From: Galbibacter kalidii | GTDB taxonomy: Bacteria > Bacteroidota > Bacteroidia > Flavobacteriales > Flavobacteriaceae | Reading direction: 5' to 3' | Assembly: GCF_026241135.1 (NCBI RefSeq) | Contig: NZ_JAPFGA010000004.1 | Coordinates: 186,001 to 250,000, forward strand | DNA length: 64,000 nucleotides | Part shown: piece after piece, positions 28,717 to 39,722 of the stretch | Layout of the letters: each line of letters starts with the position of its first letter | Numbering within the stretch: the first letter of the stretch is position 1 | The notes under the pieces: model-generated | Databases searched by the model: none | The model's input: the letters and a program-made list of their open reading frames with translations, nothing else | What the model was told of the DNA's origin: nothing | Made by a program: the position numbers and the translations under genes

Positions 28717-30387
28717 ATGTGTGGAATTGTATGTGCTTTCGATTTGAAAGAGGAAAGTGAGGCTTTAAGGCCTCAATTGTTGGAGATGTCCAAAAAAGTG
28801 CGTCACAGAGGACCGGATTGGAGTGGGATATACAGTAATGAAAAAGCCATTTTGGCGCATGAGCGTCTGGCAATCGTCGATCCGGCTTCAGGGAAACAAC
28901 CTTTATTAAGTGAAGACGGGAAATTGATATTGGCAGCCAACGGTGAGATATACAACCATAGGGAATTGCGCAAACAATTTGAAGGGAAGTACAACTTTAA
29001 AACCGAATCCGATTGTGAGGTGATCTTAGCACTTTACAAAGAAAAAGGTCCTGCTTTTGTAGATGAGATGAACGGAATCTTCGGTTTTGCGATCTATGAT
29101 GCAGAGAAGGATGAATATTTTGTGGCGCGTGATCACATGGGTATCATTCCACTTTACATTGGTTGGGACCAGAATGGAACGTTTTATGTAGCTTCAGAAT
29201 TAAAAGCGCTTGAAGGGGTGTGTACCAAAATTCAACTTTTTCCTCCGGGGCATTATTTACACAGCTCAGACGGGGAATTTAAAAAATGGTATGTTCGCGA
29301 CTGGACTGAATATGATGCGGTAAAGGACAATGAAACCAGTATTCAGAAAATAAAAGATGCTTTGGAAGCAGCTGTACACAGACAGTTGATGTCTGATGTA
29401 CCTTATGGAGTACTGCTTTCAGGAGGTTTAGATTCTTCGGTGACTTCGGCAGTTGCAAAAAAATATGCTGAAAAGCGTATTGAATCCGATGACACTTCTG
29501 AGGCATGGTGGCCACGTTTACATTCATTTTCAGTTGGATTGGAAGGCTCACCGGATTTGGCTGCAGCACAAAAAGTAGCCGACCATATCGGAACCGTTCA
29601 CCACGAAATAAAATTTACCATTCAGGAAGGTTTGGATGCCATCAAAGATGTGATCTATAACCTGGAAACCTATGATGTGACTACAGTAAGGGCTTCTACG
29701 CCTATGTACCTCATGGCACGTGTGATCAAATCGATGGGGATCAAAATGGTGCTTTCCGGAGAGGGAGCCGATGAGTTGTTTGGAGGATATTTGTACTTCC
29801 ACAAAGCGCCAAGTGCCAAAGATTTTCACGAGGAAACCGTACGTAAACTAGAGAAATTGCATATGTATGATTGTTTGCGTGCCAACAAATCGCTGGCCGC
29901 TTGGGGGATTGAAGGACGTGTACCTTTTTTGGACAAGGAATTTATGGATGTAGCCATGAGTATTAACCCGCAAGATAAAATGATCGATGGGGAGCGCATG
30001 GAAAAATGGGTGGTGCGTAAAGCATTTGAATCCTATTTGCCCGAAAGTGTGGCTTGGAGACAAAAAGAGCAATTCTCAGACGGGGTGGGTTACAGTTGGA
30101 TCGATACCTTAAAAGAAATAGTAGAACAGGAAGTGAGTGACGAACAGTTGGCAAACGCCAAGTTCAGGTTCCCGATTCAGACTCCAACGTCGAAGGAGGA
30201 GTTCTATTACCGCTCTATTTTTGCAGAGCATTTCCCTTCTGATGCAGCGGCACTATGTGTACCGCAAGAAGCTTCGGTGGCATGTAGTACCCAAACCGCT
30301 TTAGAATGGGATGAAGCCTTCAAGAACATGAACGACCCATCGGGTAGGGCTGTGGCCAAAGTTCATGCGGATGCTTATGAAAAATAG
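28717..30387 (+). CDS. asnB: Asparagine synthetase B (glutamine-hydrolysing)
   Basis: Makes asparagine from aspartate, glutamine and ATP in the cytosol. The 556-residue protein starts MCGIVCAF, with Cys2 as the glutaminase nucleophile after Met removal. The class II glutaminase domain covers about residues 1-200. The synthetase domain has the PP-loop SGGLDSS at 235-241 and SGEGADELFGGY near residue 345, then ANKSLAAWGIEGRVPFLD. Length matches the E. coli AsnB-type group. A strong hairpin terminator lies at 30563-30605. Confidence 0.97.
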   Translation: MCGIVCAFDLKEESEALRPQLLEMSKKVRHRGPDWSGIYSNEKAILAHERLAIVDPASGKQPLLSEDGKLILAANGEIYNHRELRKQFEGKYNFKTESDCEVILALYKEKGPAFVDEMNGIFGFAIYDAEKDEYFVARDHMGIIPLYIGWDQNGTFYVASELKALEGVCTKIQLFPPGHYLHSSDGEFKKWYVRDWTEYDAVKDNETSIQKIKDALEAAVHRQLMSDVPYGVLLSGGLDSSVTSAVAKKYAEKRIESDDTSEAWWPRLHSFSVGLEGSPDLAAAQKVADHIGTVHHEIKFTIQEGLDAIKDVIYNLETYDVTTVRASTPMYLMARVIKSMGIKMVLSGEGADELFGGYLYFHKAPSAKDFHEETVRKLEKLHMYDCLRANKSLAAWGIEGRVPFLDKEFMDVAMSINPQDKMIDGERMEKWVVRKAFESYLPESVAWRQKEQFSDGVGYSWIDTLKEIVEQEVSDEQLANAKFRFPIQTPTSKEEFYYRSIFAEHFPSDAAALCVPQEASVACSTQTALEWDEAFKNMNDPSGRAVAKVHADAYEK

Positions 30388-30562
30388 ATGTATATGGAGA
30401 GGAGACCGATGACCGAAGTCAGGAGTCAGAAGTTTTGTCCCCTCTCCTTTGGAAAGGGTTAGGTCAGACGCTTTAGGTCTGACTCAGACTGAAACGTCTG
30501 AGGAGAGGACTTTGAAAAACAATTAAAATAGACATAAAAGAGATCACTCTTTCACAAAAACA

Positions 30563-30605
30563 GACACAAAAATCTTGCTTTTGCGAGGTTTTTGTGTTTT
30601 TAGTC
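30563..30605 (+). terminator. asnB terminator
   Basis: ACACAAAAA pairs with TTTTTGTGT across a CTTGC/GCGAG inner stem, followed by a T-run. The stem is long and the loop short. Confidence 0.7.
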
Positions 30606-30745
30606 ATCTTCGGGAATGTTAAAAAACGACAAAATGGCGTTTAAGGCTATTTTAAGCCGTTTTAAGGGGCTTTTGAGTAATTAACAATTGTTGATAATTT
30701 TTAGTTTCGCTTGGCTAAAACCTTTTAAACCGGGCTTAAAATTCG

Positions 30746-30753
30746 TATATTTG
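30746..30753 (+). promoter_or_regulatory. gyrB -7 box
   Basis: TATATTTG fits TAnnTTTG and lies 75 bases upstream of gyrB. The -33 element is weak. Confidence 0.45.
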
Positions 30754-30800
30754 TAGGTATTCAAAAAGATGCACAAAGTGCATTTTTTTATGCGTTATAA

Positions 30801-32768
<1,968 letters not shown>

Positions 32769-33109
32769 GTAAATAAGAAAATACAACAAAAAACTCACGG
32801 GATTCCTCGTGAGTTTTTTTATTTTAGTCTTGTCGGAAGCCGTCAATTCGAGTAATTTTTTTCATAGCTCTGCGAAGAAAAAAATTGTATCGAGAATAGG
32901 CTTTCGAACGAAAATCACTTGTTTTCGATACACTCCGCGGAATAAAATTGCTTCGCAATATTCCACAGGGTACTCAAACTGACGTAATTTTCTTATATTA
33001 AACAAACGGCAATGAACTTTTTTAGACACTATCTCGTATATGATTAAAACAAGTCTATAAACAATATGGGTGTCCATATGACCTCTGAAAACAAATTAAA
33101 ATAGAGCAC
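32769..33109. other. Intergenic region between gyrB and the DUF6588-like gene
   Basis: Contains the gyrB terminator and a dispersed palindrome at 32840-32984, whose outer arms are CCGTCAATTCGAGT and ACTCAAACTGACG. A related, partial copy begins at 45229. The last 100 bases are AT-rich leader with no clear promoter. Confidence 0.55.
32791..32821 (+). terminator. gyrB terminator
   Basis: AACTCACG (32792-32799) pairs with CGTGAGTT (32808-32815), followed by a run of seven or more T. Confidence 0.85.
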
Positions 33110-34120
33110 ATGAAAAAGATTTTATTTATTACCCTGTTACTATCAGGATTGTTATCAACAGCACAACAGAATGTCAACGATTTGCTCGCAGCTGGGGTGG
33201 ATGATGCACAACGATTTACAAACGATTATCTGGCTCCGGCAAGCGAAGGACTTATGTATGGGATGAGTAATGGATGGTTTAATTCAGCCAAAGCAAAACC
33301 ATTTTTAGGTTTTGAAATATCCATTATCGGGAATATAAGTCCTGTAAAAGATGGGAAAAAATCTTTTGTTTTAAATACAGCAGATTATGAAAATCTGCAA
33401 TTTACAGATGGAAGTGTAAGTAAAGAAGTGGCTACAGCCTTAGGGGATATTGAAGGAATTGAGGTGTATGTAGAAGGTGAGGTTGCTCCGGGAGTAACCG
33501 AACGTGCCGAGTTTACACTTCCAACCGGATTGGCTTCAGAAAATGTAAATTTTGTACCAACAGCATTCTTACAGGCTAGTGTTGGCCTTTTCAAAGGAAC
33601 CGAAGTGAAGATGCGCTTTTTCCCAAAAGTCGATTCAGACGATGTAAAAGTTGGATTTTACGGCTTTGGGGTTCAGCATGAATTTACTGAATGGTTGCCG
33701 GTAGATAACCTGTTCCCGGTAGCTATTTCTGGTCTTATAGGATATACACATTTAGACGGAAGTTACGACTTTACCGATACAGGGGTAGTAGATGGGGAAA
33801 ACCAGCGTTTTGAAACCGGTGCAAATACTTGGGTTTTTCAGGCTATTGCCTCCACCAAATTACCGGTGATTAATTTTTATGGGAGTTTAGGATATCTTAC
33901 CGGAAAATCACAAACAGACTTGTTGGGAACATATGTTGTTCAAAGTGGTCCCTTTCAGGAGGAAACCATAACAGATCCATTTTCTGTTTCAAAAAAAGCA
34001 TCAGGAGTAAAAGCAACATTGGGTACAAAACTTAAATTAAGCTTTTTTAGGTTGAATGTGGATTATACTTTAGCAGAGTTCAACAGTCTTAATGTGGGTG
34101 TAAACTTTGGGTTTAGGTAG
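33110..34120 (+). CDS. DUF6588-like secreted/outer-membrane protein
   Basis: A 336-residue protein with signal peptide MKKILFITLLLSGLLSTAQ. The N-terminal part (VNDLLAAGVDDAQRFTNDYL, PASEGLMYGMSNGWFNSAK, PFLGFEISI) is the conserved hallmark of a Bacteroidota family now called DUF6588. The C-terminal half has barrel-like alternating strands (GFYGFGVQHEFTEWL, GLIGYTHLDGSYDF, LNVGVNFGFR), ending in FR. It is probably an outer-membrane protein of unknown function. It stands alone, with a hairpin at 34148-34182 behind it. Confidence 0.82.
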   Translation: MKKILFITLLLSGLLSTAQQNVNDLLAAGVDDAQRFTNDYLAPASEGLMYGMSNGWFNSAKAKPFLGFEISIIGNISPVKDGKKSFVLNTADYENLQFTDGSVSKEVATALGDIEGIEVYVEGEVAPGVTERAEFTLPTGLASENVNFVPTAFLQASVGLFKGTEVKMRFFPKVDSDDVKVGFYGFGVQHEFTEWLPVDNLFPVAISGLIGYTHLDGSYDFTDTGVVDGENQRFETGANTWVFQAIASTKLPVINFYGSLGYLTGKSQTDLLGTYVVQSGPFQEETITDPFSVSKKASGVKATLGTKLKLSFFRLNVDYTLAEFNSLNVGVNFGFR

Positions 34121-34147
34121 AATTTTATAACATAATTTAATAATTTT

Positions 34148-34182
34148 CAAAGCTACTGATTGTGTTAAAATTAGTAGCTTTG
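34148..34182 (+). terminator. Hairpin after the DUF6588-like gene, overlapping a promoter-like box
   Basis: CAAAGCTACT (34148-34157) pairs perfectly with AGTAGCTTTG (34173-34182). The right arm includes TAGCTTTG, which also fits the TAnnTTTG -7 box, 45 bases before mdh. It may act as a terminator, as the mdh promoter, or as both. Confidence 0.55.
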
Positions 34183-34226
34183 TCTTTTCAAAAAACTAAC
34201 GTTTAAACATAAAATCAATAAAAAAT

Positions 34227-35153
34227 ATGAAAGTTACAGTTGTAGGAGCAGGAGCTGTTGGTGCAAGTTGCGCAGAATATATCGCGATCAAGGACTTTGC
34301 ATCAGAAGTGGTTTTGTTGGATATCAAAGAAGGTTATGCTGAAGGAAAAGCGATGGACCTTATGCAAACAGCATCCCTCAATAGTTTTGATACCAAAATA
34401 ACAGGAACTACAAGTGATTATTCTAAAACGGCAGGTAGTGACATTGCTGTTATCACCAGTGGAATTCCACGTAAACCGGGAATGACCCGTGAAGAGCTTA
34501 TAGGGATTAATGCGGGGATTGTAAAAGATGTTTCTTCAAACCTGATCAAGCACTCTCCTGATGTAACAATCATAGTGGTAAGTAACCCGATGGACACCAT
34601 GACTTATCTTGTTCATAAAACAACGGGACTGCCAAAAAATAAAATTATAGGAATGGGTGGTGCTTTAGACAGCGCACGTTTCAAATACCGTTTGGCAGAA
34701 GCTTTAGGAGCTCCAATTTCTGATGTTGATGGAATGGTGATTGGTGGACACAGTGATACGGGAATGTTGCCACTTACTCGTTTAGCGACCAGAAATAGTG
34801 TTCCGGTGAGCAAATTTTTATCAGAAGAGCGTTTGGATCAAGTAAAAGAAGATACGAAAGTAGGTGGAGCTACGCTAACCAAACTTTTAGGAACCAGTGC
34901 TTGGTATGCTCCGGGAGCTGCAGTGTCCGGATTGGTACAAGCTATTGCCTGCGATCAGAAAAAAATGTTCCCGTGTTCTGCTTTGTTAGAGGGAGAATAC
35001 GGATTGGAGGATATCTCAATAGGAGTGCCGGTAATTTTGGGTAAAAATGGTATCGAAAAGATTGTGGAAATTGAATTATCCGATGCTGAAAAAGCCAAAA
35101 TGCAAGAAAGCGCTGCCGGTGTGAGAAAAACAAACGGACTATTGACATTGTAA
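34227..35153 (+). CDS. mdh: NAD-dependent malate dehydrogenase
   Basis: Oxidises malate to oxaloacetate in the TCA cycle. The 308-residue length and sequence fit the LDH-like MDH type. The Rossmann motif GAGAVG spans residues 7-12, with Asp32 for the adenosine ribose. The substrate loop is GIPRKPGMTREE (Arg82 and Arg88), with Arg151 and the catalytic His175 in GGHSDTGM. Asn120 lies in VSNPMD. Arg82 in the loop favours malate over lactate. A strong terminator follows at 35180-35216. Confidence 0.96.
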   Translation: MKVTVVGAGAVGASCAEYIAIKDFASEVVLLDIKEGYAEGKAMDLMQTASLNSFDTKITGTTSDYSKTAGSDIAVITSGIPRKPGMTREELIGINAGIVKDVSSNLIKHSPDVTIIVVSNPMDTMTYLVHKTTGLPKNKIIGMGGALDSARFKYRLAEALGAPISDVDGMVIGGHSDTGMLPLTRLATRNSVPVSKFLSEERLDQVKEDTKVGGATLTKLLGTSAWYAPGAAVSGLVQAIACDQKKMFPCSALLEGEYGLEDISIGVPVILGKNGIEKIVEIELSDAEKAKMQESAAGVRKTNGLLTL

Positions 35154-35179
35154 TTGTCCGCATAGGATATTATTCATCG

Positions 35180-35216
35180 AAATCCTGCAAATCTTATTGT
35201 TTTGCAGGATTTTTAT
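35180..35216 (+). terminator. mdh terminator
   Basis: AATCCTGCAA (35181-35190) pairs with TTGCAGGATT (35202-35211), followed by TTTT. Confidence 0.75.
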
Positions 35217-35239
35217 GTTATAAAACTTCAAAAAAATAA

Positions 35240-35270
35240 TTGTCAGTTCCTATCGTAAACCCTATATTTG
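35240..35270 (+). promoter_or_regulatory. secDF promoter
   Basis: TTG (35240-35242) and TATATTTG (35263-35270), 20 bases apart, match the Bacteroidota -33/-7 pattern well. The start codon lies 36 bases downstream. Confidence 0.7.
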
Positions 35271-35305
35271 TCCGTTTTTAAAAATGACCATTAAATAAAA
35301 TCAGA

Positions 35306-38293
35306 ATGCAGAACAAAGGACTTATCAGGCTGTTTGCCATTTTGTTTGGTATTGTAAGTATTTACCAGCTTTCTTTCACTTTTGTTGCAAATAAGGTAGA
35401 AGGAGAAGCTGAAACCTATGCCTTAAACAAAATTTCAGATGCTGAAGATGATTACGTAGCAAAGCGGGAAGCCGTAGAATCCAGATACTTGGATTCAGTT
35501 GCAAACGAAGAGGTTTATAACCTTGGGTTTAGCAGTTTTACGTTTGATGAGGTAAGAGAAAAAGAATTAAACAAAGGACTTGACCTTAAGGGAGGGATCA
35601 ATGTGATCCTTCAAATATCTGTAAGGGATATCTTAAAAGGTTTGGCAAACAATTCCAAAGATCCGGTTTTTAACAAGGCATTGGCTCAGGCTGATGAAGC
35701 ATCAAAAAACAGTCAGGACGATTATATCGACTTGTTTTATCAGGAATTTGAAAAAATAAGCGCCGGAACTACAAAATTGGCGTCTCCGGATATTTTTGCC
35801 AATAAGTTATTAAGCGAGGAGATCAATTTCCAAATGACCGATGATGAGGTAAAACCTGTCATCAGCAGAAAAATTGATGAGTCTATCGTTTCAGCATTCG
35901 AGGTATTGCGTAAGCGTATCGATAAATTCGGGGTAACACAACCCAATATCCAGCGTCTCGGAACTTCCGGGCGTATCTTGGTAGAACTTCCGGGAGCGAA
36001 AGATGTGAACAGGGTAAAAAACCTGCTTCAAAGTACTGCTCAATTGGAGTTCTGGGAAACTTATAAAGCAGATCAGGTAGCACCCTATTTGGTCTCTGCA
36101 AATAATACTTTACAAGATATTGTAGGGACTGATGCAAAAGAAGAAAAAGATACCATTGAGGAAACAGCATCAGAGATCGATTCTCTCTTATCTGATGCAA
36201 CTCAGGATTCCATCGATATTGCCAGTCAGGTAAATCCGTTATTCGACCTGATCGTTAGTGGTGGTGCACAAGGGTCTCCGGTTATAGCTACAGTGGCTAC
36301 CAAAGACACGGCACAATTCAGTTCTTATTTGAGGTTATCTCAGGTGAAGCAATTGCTTCCTGCAAATCTTCAGCATGTGAAATTTGCTTGGGGAATTCCT
36401 CCAAAAGACAGCCAGCTTATTGATTTGTATGCCTTGAAAGGAAACCGTGAGAATGTTCCTAACATGAGTGGAGATGTGATCACAGATGCTGCTCAGTCTT
36501 ATGATATTGCCGGAAGACCGGCAGTTTCCATGCAAATGAACTCCAGAGGAGCCAAAATTTGGGAAGAACTTACAGGAAAGGCTTTTAGGGAGCAAGGAAA
36601 TATCGCTATTGTTTTGGATAACATCGTATATTCTGCTCCGGGAGTTTCTAAAGGAGCTATTAGCGGAGGAAATTCTGAAATTTCAGGTGACTTTACCTTG
36701 GAAGAAGCAGACGATTTAGCAAACGTATTAAGAGCAGGTAAATTACCGGCTTCAGCAGATATTATCCAGTCGGAAGTAGTAGGGCCTTCTTTAGGGCAGG
36801 AGGCGATCGACAGCGGAATGATGTCTTTTATCATCGCCATGATATTGGTGCTGATCTGGATGATATTCTATTATGGAAAAGCTGGGGTATTTGCAGATAT
36901 CGCCTTGGTGTTCAATATAGTTTTGATCTTCGGTGTACTTGCCGGATTGGGAGCTGTACTTACCTTGCCCGGTATTGCAGGTATTGTGTTGACCATCGGT
37001 ATGTCGGTCGATGCGAACGTATTGATATTCGAACGTATTAAAGAAGAAGTACTGAAAGGCAAAGGGAAGAAACAAGCCATTGCTGATGGATTTAAGCATG
37101 CACTATCATCTATTCTTGATGCCAATATCACTACGGGTCTTACTGCATTGATCCTGTTTGTATTCGGTACAGGACCTATTCAAGGTTTTGCCACTACTTT
37201 ATTAATAGGTATTGTGACCTCGTTGTTCACTGCCATCTTCATAACACGTTTATTGGTAGAATGGTATGTAGAGAAAAGAGGAAGAAATTTGAATTTCTTT
37301 ACTGCTTTAACCAAGAATTTCCTTGCCAATATCAATATCGATTTCTTATCGAAGCGTAAAATAGCTTTTATTGTCTCGGGAGCTGCCTTGATAATTAGTT
37401 TAGGATCGTTATTTACATTAAGTCTTAATCAAGGGGTCGATTTTGTAGGAGGACGTTCTTACCAAATACGTTTTGAAGATCCTGTAAATCCAACAGAAAT
37501 AGACACTGAACTAGATGCTGTGTTTGGAAGTACAGAAGTAAAAACATTTGGTGCAGCAAATCAGATTAAAGTAACTACAAAATATAAAGTAGATGAAGAA
37601 TCTACAGAAGTAGACGAAGAGATCCAGCAAATGCTGTATGAGTCATTACAGAAATATTTACCGGCCGGAACTACTCTCGAGCAGTTCATGCCAGGTAGTG
37701 AAGATGCTGAAGAGATAGGCATACAAAAAACTTTCAAAGTGTCGCCAACTATTGCTGATGATATCAAGAAGAATTCTATTTGGGCAATTTTAGGTTCGTT
37801 GGCGGTTGTGTTCTTGTATATCCTTCTGCGTTTCCGTAAATGGCAATTCTCATTGGGAGCTGTTAGTGCAGTATTCCATGATGTACTTATCGTATTGGGG
37901 ATCTTCTCCCTTACATCGAGCATCATGCCTTTCAATATGGAAATAGACCAAGCGTTTATTGCAGCGATTCTGACGGTGATCGGTTACTCGTTGAACGATA
38001 CCGTAATCGTGTTCGACCGTATCCGTGAGGTGATAAAGGAAAAAGGATGGAGAGGCGGAGACAATGTGAACGAAGCATTGAACAGCACATTGAGTAGAAC
38101 ATTGAATACTTCCTTGACCACTATAGTGGTGTTATTGACCATCTTTATTTTCGGAGGTGAATCTTTACGAGGATTTATGTTTGCGATGATTGTAGGTGTC
38201 GTTGTAGGTACGTATTCATCATTGTTCATTGCGACTCCTATAATGTTCGATACACTTAAGAATAGAGGGGAAAAGAAGAAAGAAGAGGAATAA
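35306..38293 (+). CDS. secDF: Fused protein-export subunit SecDF
   Basis: Proton-driven membrane component that helps the Sec translocase pull proteins out of the membrane. The 995-residue chain joins SecD and SecF, a fusion usual in Bacteroidota. It has an N-terminal helix (about residues 8-27) and a large periplasmic domain with LDLKGGINVILQ and RIDKFGVTQPNIQ. SecD helices follow with TLPGIAGIVLTIGMSVDANVLIFER, abridged, the conserved helix-4 motif. The SecF half begins near residue 680, with NQGVDFVGGRSYQIRF and the matching motif GYSLNDTVIVFDRIRE. A hairpin terminator (38318-38347) ends the unit. Confidence 0.96.
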   Translation: MQNKGLIRLFAILFGIVSIYQLSFTFVANKVEGEAETYALNKISDAEDDYVAKREAVESRYLDSVANEEVYNLGFSSFTFDEVREKELNKGLDLKGGINVILQISVRDILKGLANNSKDPVFNKALAQADEASKNSQDDYIDLFYQEFEKISAGTTKLASPDIFANKLLSEEINFQMTDDEVKPVISRKIDESIVSAFEVLRKRIDKFGVTQPNIQRLGTSGRILVELPGAKDVNRVKNLLQSTAQLEFWETYKADQVAPYLVSANNTLQDIVGTDAKEEKDTIEETASEIDSLLSDATQDSIDIASQVNPLFDLIVSGGAQGSPVIATVATKDTAQFSSYLRLSQVKQLLPANLQHVKFAWGIPPKDSQLIDLYALKGNRENVPNMSGDVITDAAQSYDIAGRPAVSMQMNSRGAKIWEELTGKAFREQGNIAIVLDNIVYSAPGVSKGAISGGNSEISGDFTLEEADDLANVLRAGKLPASADIIQSEVVGPSLGQEAIDSGMMSFIIAMILVLIWMIFYYGKAGVFADIALVFNIVLIFGVLAGLGAVLTLPGIAGIVLTIGMSVDANVLIFERIKEEVLKGKGKKQAIADGFKHALSSILDANITTGLTALILFVFGTGPIQGFATTLLIGIVTSLFTAIFITRLLVEWYVEKRGRNLNFFTALTKNFLANINIDFLSKRKIAFIVSGAALIISLGSLFTLSLNQGVDFVGGRSYQIRFEDPVNPTEIDTELDAVFGSTEVKTFGAANQIKVTTKYKVDEESTEVDEEIQQMLYESLQKYLPAGTTLEQFMPGSEDAEEIGIQKTFKVSPTIADDIKKNSIWAILGSLAVVFLYILLRFRKWQFSLGAVSAVFHDVLIVLGIFSLTSSIMPFNMEIDQAFIAAILTVIGYSLNDTVIVFDRIREVIKEKGWRGGDNVNEALNSTLSRTLNTSLTTIVVLLTIFIFGGESLRGFMFAMIVGVVVGTYSSLFIATPIMFDTLKNRGEKKKEEE

Positions 38294-38317
38294 ACTAAGA
38301 CTTCTATAAAAATTATA

Positions 38318-38347
38318 AAACATCCGCTTTTGGCGGATGTTTTTTTG
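38318..38347 (+). terminator. secDF terminator
   Basis: ACATCCGC pairs with GCGGATGT across a TTTTG-type loop and is followed by T7. Confidence 0.8.
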
Positions 38348-38358
38348 TTTACACAATT

Positions 38359-38485
38359 GGGGCTGTCTAAAAAGTTGCAAATCAGGATGTCATGCTGAGC
38401 TTGTCGAAGCATAATCAAAGTGCAATAGGTCTTCGACAAGCTCAGACTGACAAATCAAACTCATAAGGGCTTTTTAGACAACCTC
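38359..38485. repeat. MITE-like element
   Basis: GGGGCTGTCTAAAAAG (38359-38374) and CTTTTTAGACAACCTC (38470-38485) are inverted ends. The interior has TGCTGAGCTTGTCGAAGC and CTTCGACAAGCTCAGACTGA. It is the shortest and cleanest family member. Confidence 0.8.
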
Positions 38486-38515
38486 TTTTTGTTTACACAA
38501 TTCATAAAAAACCAT

Positions 38516-38797
38516 TCAGTTTAAAATTAGCAGTAATTGAAACTCGCCCTAATTGTTTTTTCGTAGCAAATCAGGGACTATTTTGGCTGTGGCTGAAGCA
38601 GCAATGGTAATAGCATCCGACGTAGGAGGAGCGGCTACCATGCGGTGGATCAAAATAGTCACGTAGATTTCAAGAAAAAAGAATTCAGGCTAGATTTTTT
38701 TGGTTCGTTTTTTCATCGATGGAAAAAATGAACAAAGATTAATCAAAGGAAGATGTTCAAGGTTTAAAGACAGTATATTCAAGGGCTGCATCAATTT
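38516..38797. repeat. Direct repeat copy 1 (~280 bp)
   Basis: Over 90% similar by eye to 41868-42141. Shared landmarks are GCAAATCAGGGACTATTTTG, GCAGCAATGGTAATAGCATC, GGATCAAAATAGTCACGTAG, and a hairpin GTTCGTTTTTTCAT-CGA-TGGAAAAAATGAAC. Stop codons interrupt the frames examined, so it is probably non-coding. Confidence 0.85.
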
Positions 38798-38873
38798 GAT
38801 TATTGGAAGACATATTGAAATTCAATAAAATATACTTCGAAAGGCTCATCAAATCTATAGAGATATAGTTAAT

Positions 38874-39566
38874 TCATAAAAAACCATTCATTTTAAACTT
38901 TTCATTTATCTTTTTCATCCCTAAAGGCGTAATTAAAACCTCCCTTGTGTTTTGTTTTTTTCTAATCCAGTCTTTTTCGAGCATAGTTTCCAGCAAAGCA
39001 GCTCCAAGTGCACCTGCCAAATGATGTTTCCTTTCCGTCCAATCCAAACATTTTCGGGCAAACGAACGCTTTTTCAATTTTAATTTTTCAGTGTTTATCC
39101 CAAGTTCTTTAAACCATTCATTTCCAAAATCAGTAATATTATATTCTTTACCAATCGGCTGAATAATTTTTTGTTCGACCAAAGACGTAGTAATTTTTAC
39201 GGCGATTTCCCCGGCCAAGTGATCATAACAGGTTCTCGCATAAGCAATTTTTTGCGATTTAGGTTCGGTATGTATTGTTTTTACTTGTTTGTCGGGAATC
39301 AAACTGGCCATCGATTCTATCACTTGTGCTATTCGCTCGTTAGCAAGTCGGTAATATCGGTGTCTTCCTTGTTTTTCAACAACTAGAAATTCTGCGTCAA
39401 TCAATTTTGAAAGATGATTGCTCGCCGATTGCCTTGAAATATCTGCACAAACCGCCAGTTCTGTCGCGGTATAAGCTTTTCCGTCTAATAATGACCACAA
39501 CATTGCCGCACGAGCTTTGTCTCCCAGTAAAGAAGCAACATAACTAAATTGATCTTCAATTCCCAT
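38874..39566 (-). CDS. ArsR/SmtB-type winged-helix regulator
   Basis: A 230-residue repressor-like protein. The N-terminal ~85 residues are an ArsR winged helix: LLGDKARAAMLWSLLDGKAY, then ATELAVCADISRQSASNHLS (recognition helix) and EKQGRHRYYRLAN (wing). The C-terminal part holds ARTCYDHLAGEIAVKIT and ARKCLDWTERKHHLAGALGA, with cysteine and histidine residues that could sense a metal or thiol. It is divergent from the DinB gene, with an inverted repeat between them, so autoregulation and control of DinB are likely. Its last 19 bases are duplicated in the flanking repeats. Confidence 0.88.
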   Translation of the reverse strand: MGIEDQFSYVASLLGDKARAAMLWSLLDGKAYTATELAVCADISRQSASNHLSKLIDAEFLVVEKQGRHRYYRLANERIAQVIESMASLIPDKQVKTIHTEPKSQKIAYARTCYDHLAGEIAVKITTSLVEQKIIQPIGKEYNITDFGNEWFKELGINTEKLKLKKRSFARKCLDWTERKHHLAGALGAALLETMLEKDWIRKKQNTREVLITPLGMKKINEKFKMNGFL

Positions 39567-39580
39567 AAGGTAAAGGTACT

Positions 39581-39608
39581 TAAAATGAAATGGCCATAGT
39601 TCATTTTA
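39581..39608. promoter_or_regulatory. Candidate ArsR operator
   Basis: TAAAATGAA (39581-39589) and TTCATTTTA (39600-39608) are perfect inverted repeats with a 10-base spacer, in the divergent gap right upstream of the ArsR-type gene. A further TTCATTTTA half-site lies near 39686. Binding by the adjacent regulator is inferred. Confidence 0.5.
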
Positions 39609-39722
39609 AAATGAAGTATAAGAATGAATCTTCAATTTACTTTGCAAAGAATTAATTAAGCGTTAAAAAATAAAGGATGAAGAAAATTCATTTTAGAGCT
39701 AAAACCAATAACAGGCAAAATT

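Larger units (their letters stand above)
38294..38873. other. Repeat block left of the ArsR-DinB gene group
   Basis: The 580-bp gap has no gene. It contains the secDF terminator, a MITE-like element (38359-38485), and a 19-base copy of the HTH gene's own 3' end (ATTCATAAAAAACCATTCA, 38500-38518). The first copy of a ~280-bp direct repeat (38516-38797) follows, then a 61-bp segment repeated at 41683-41743. Confidence 0.75.
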
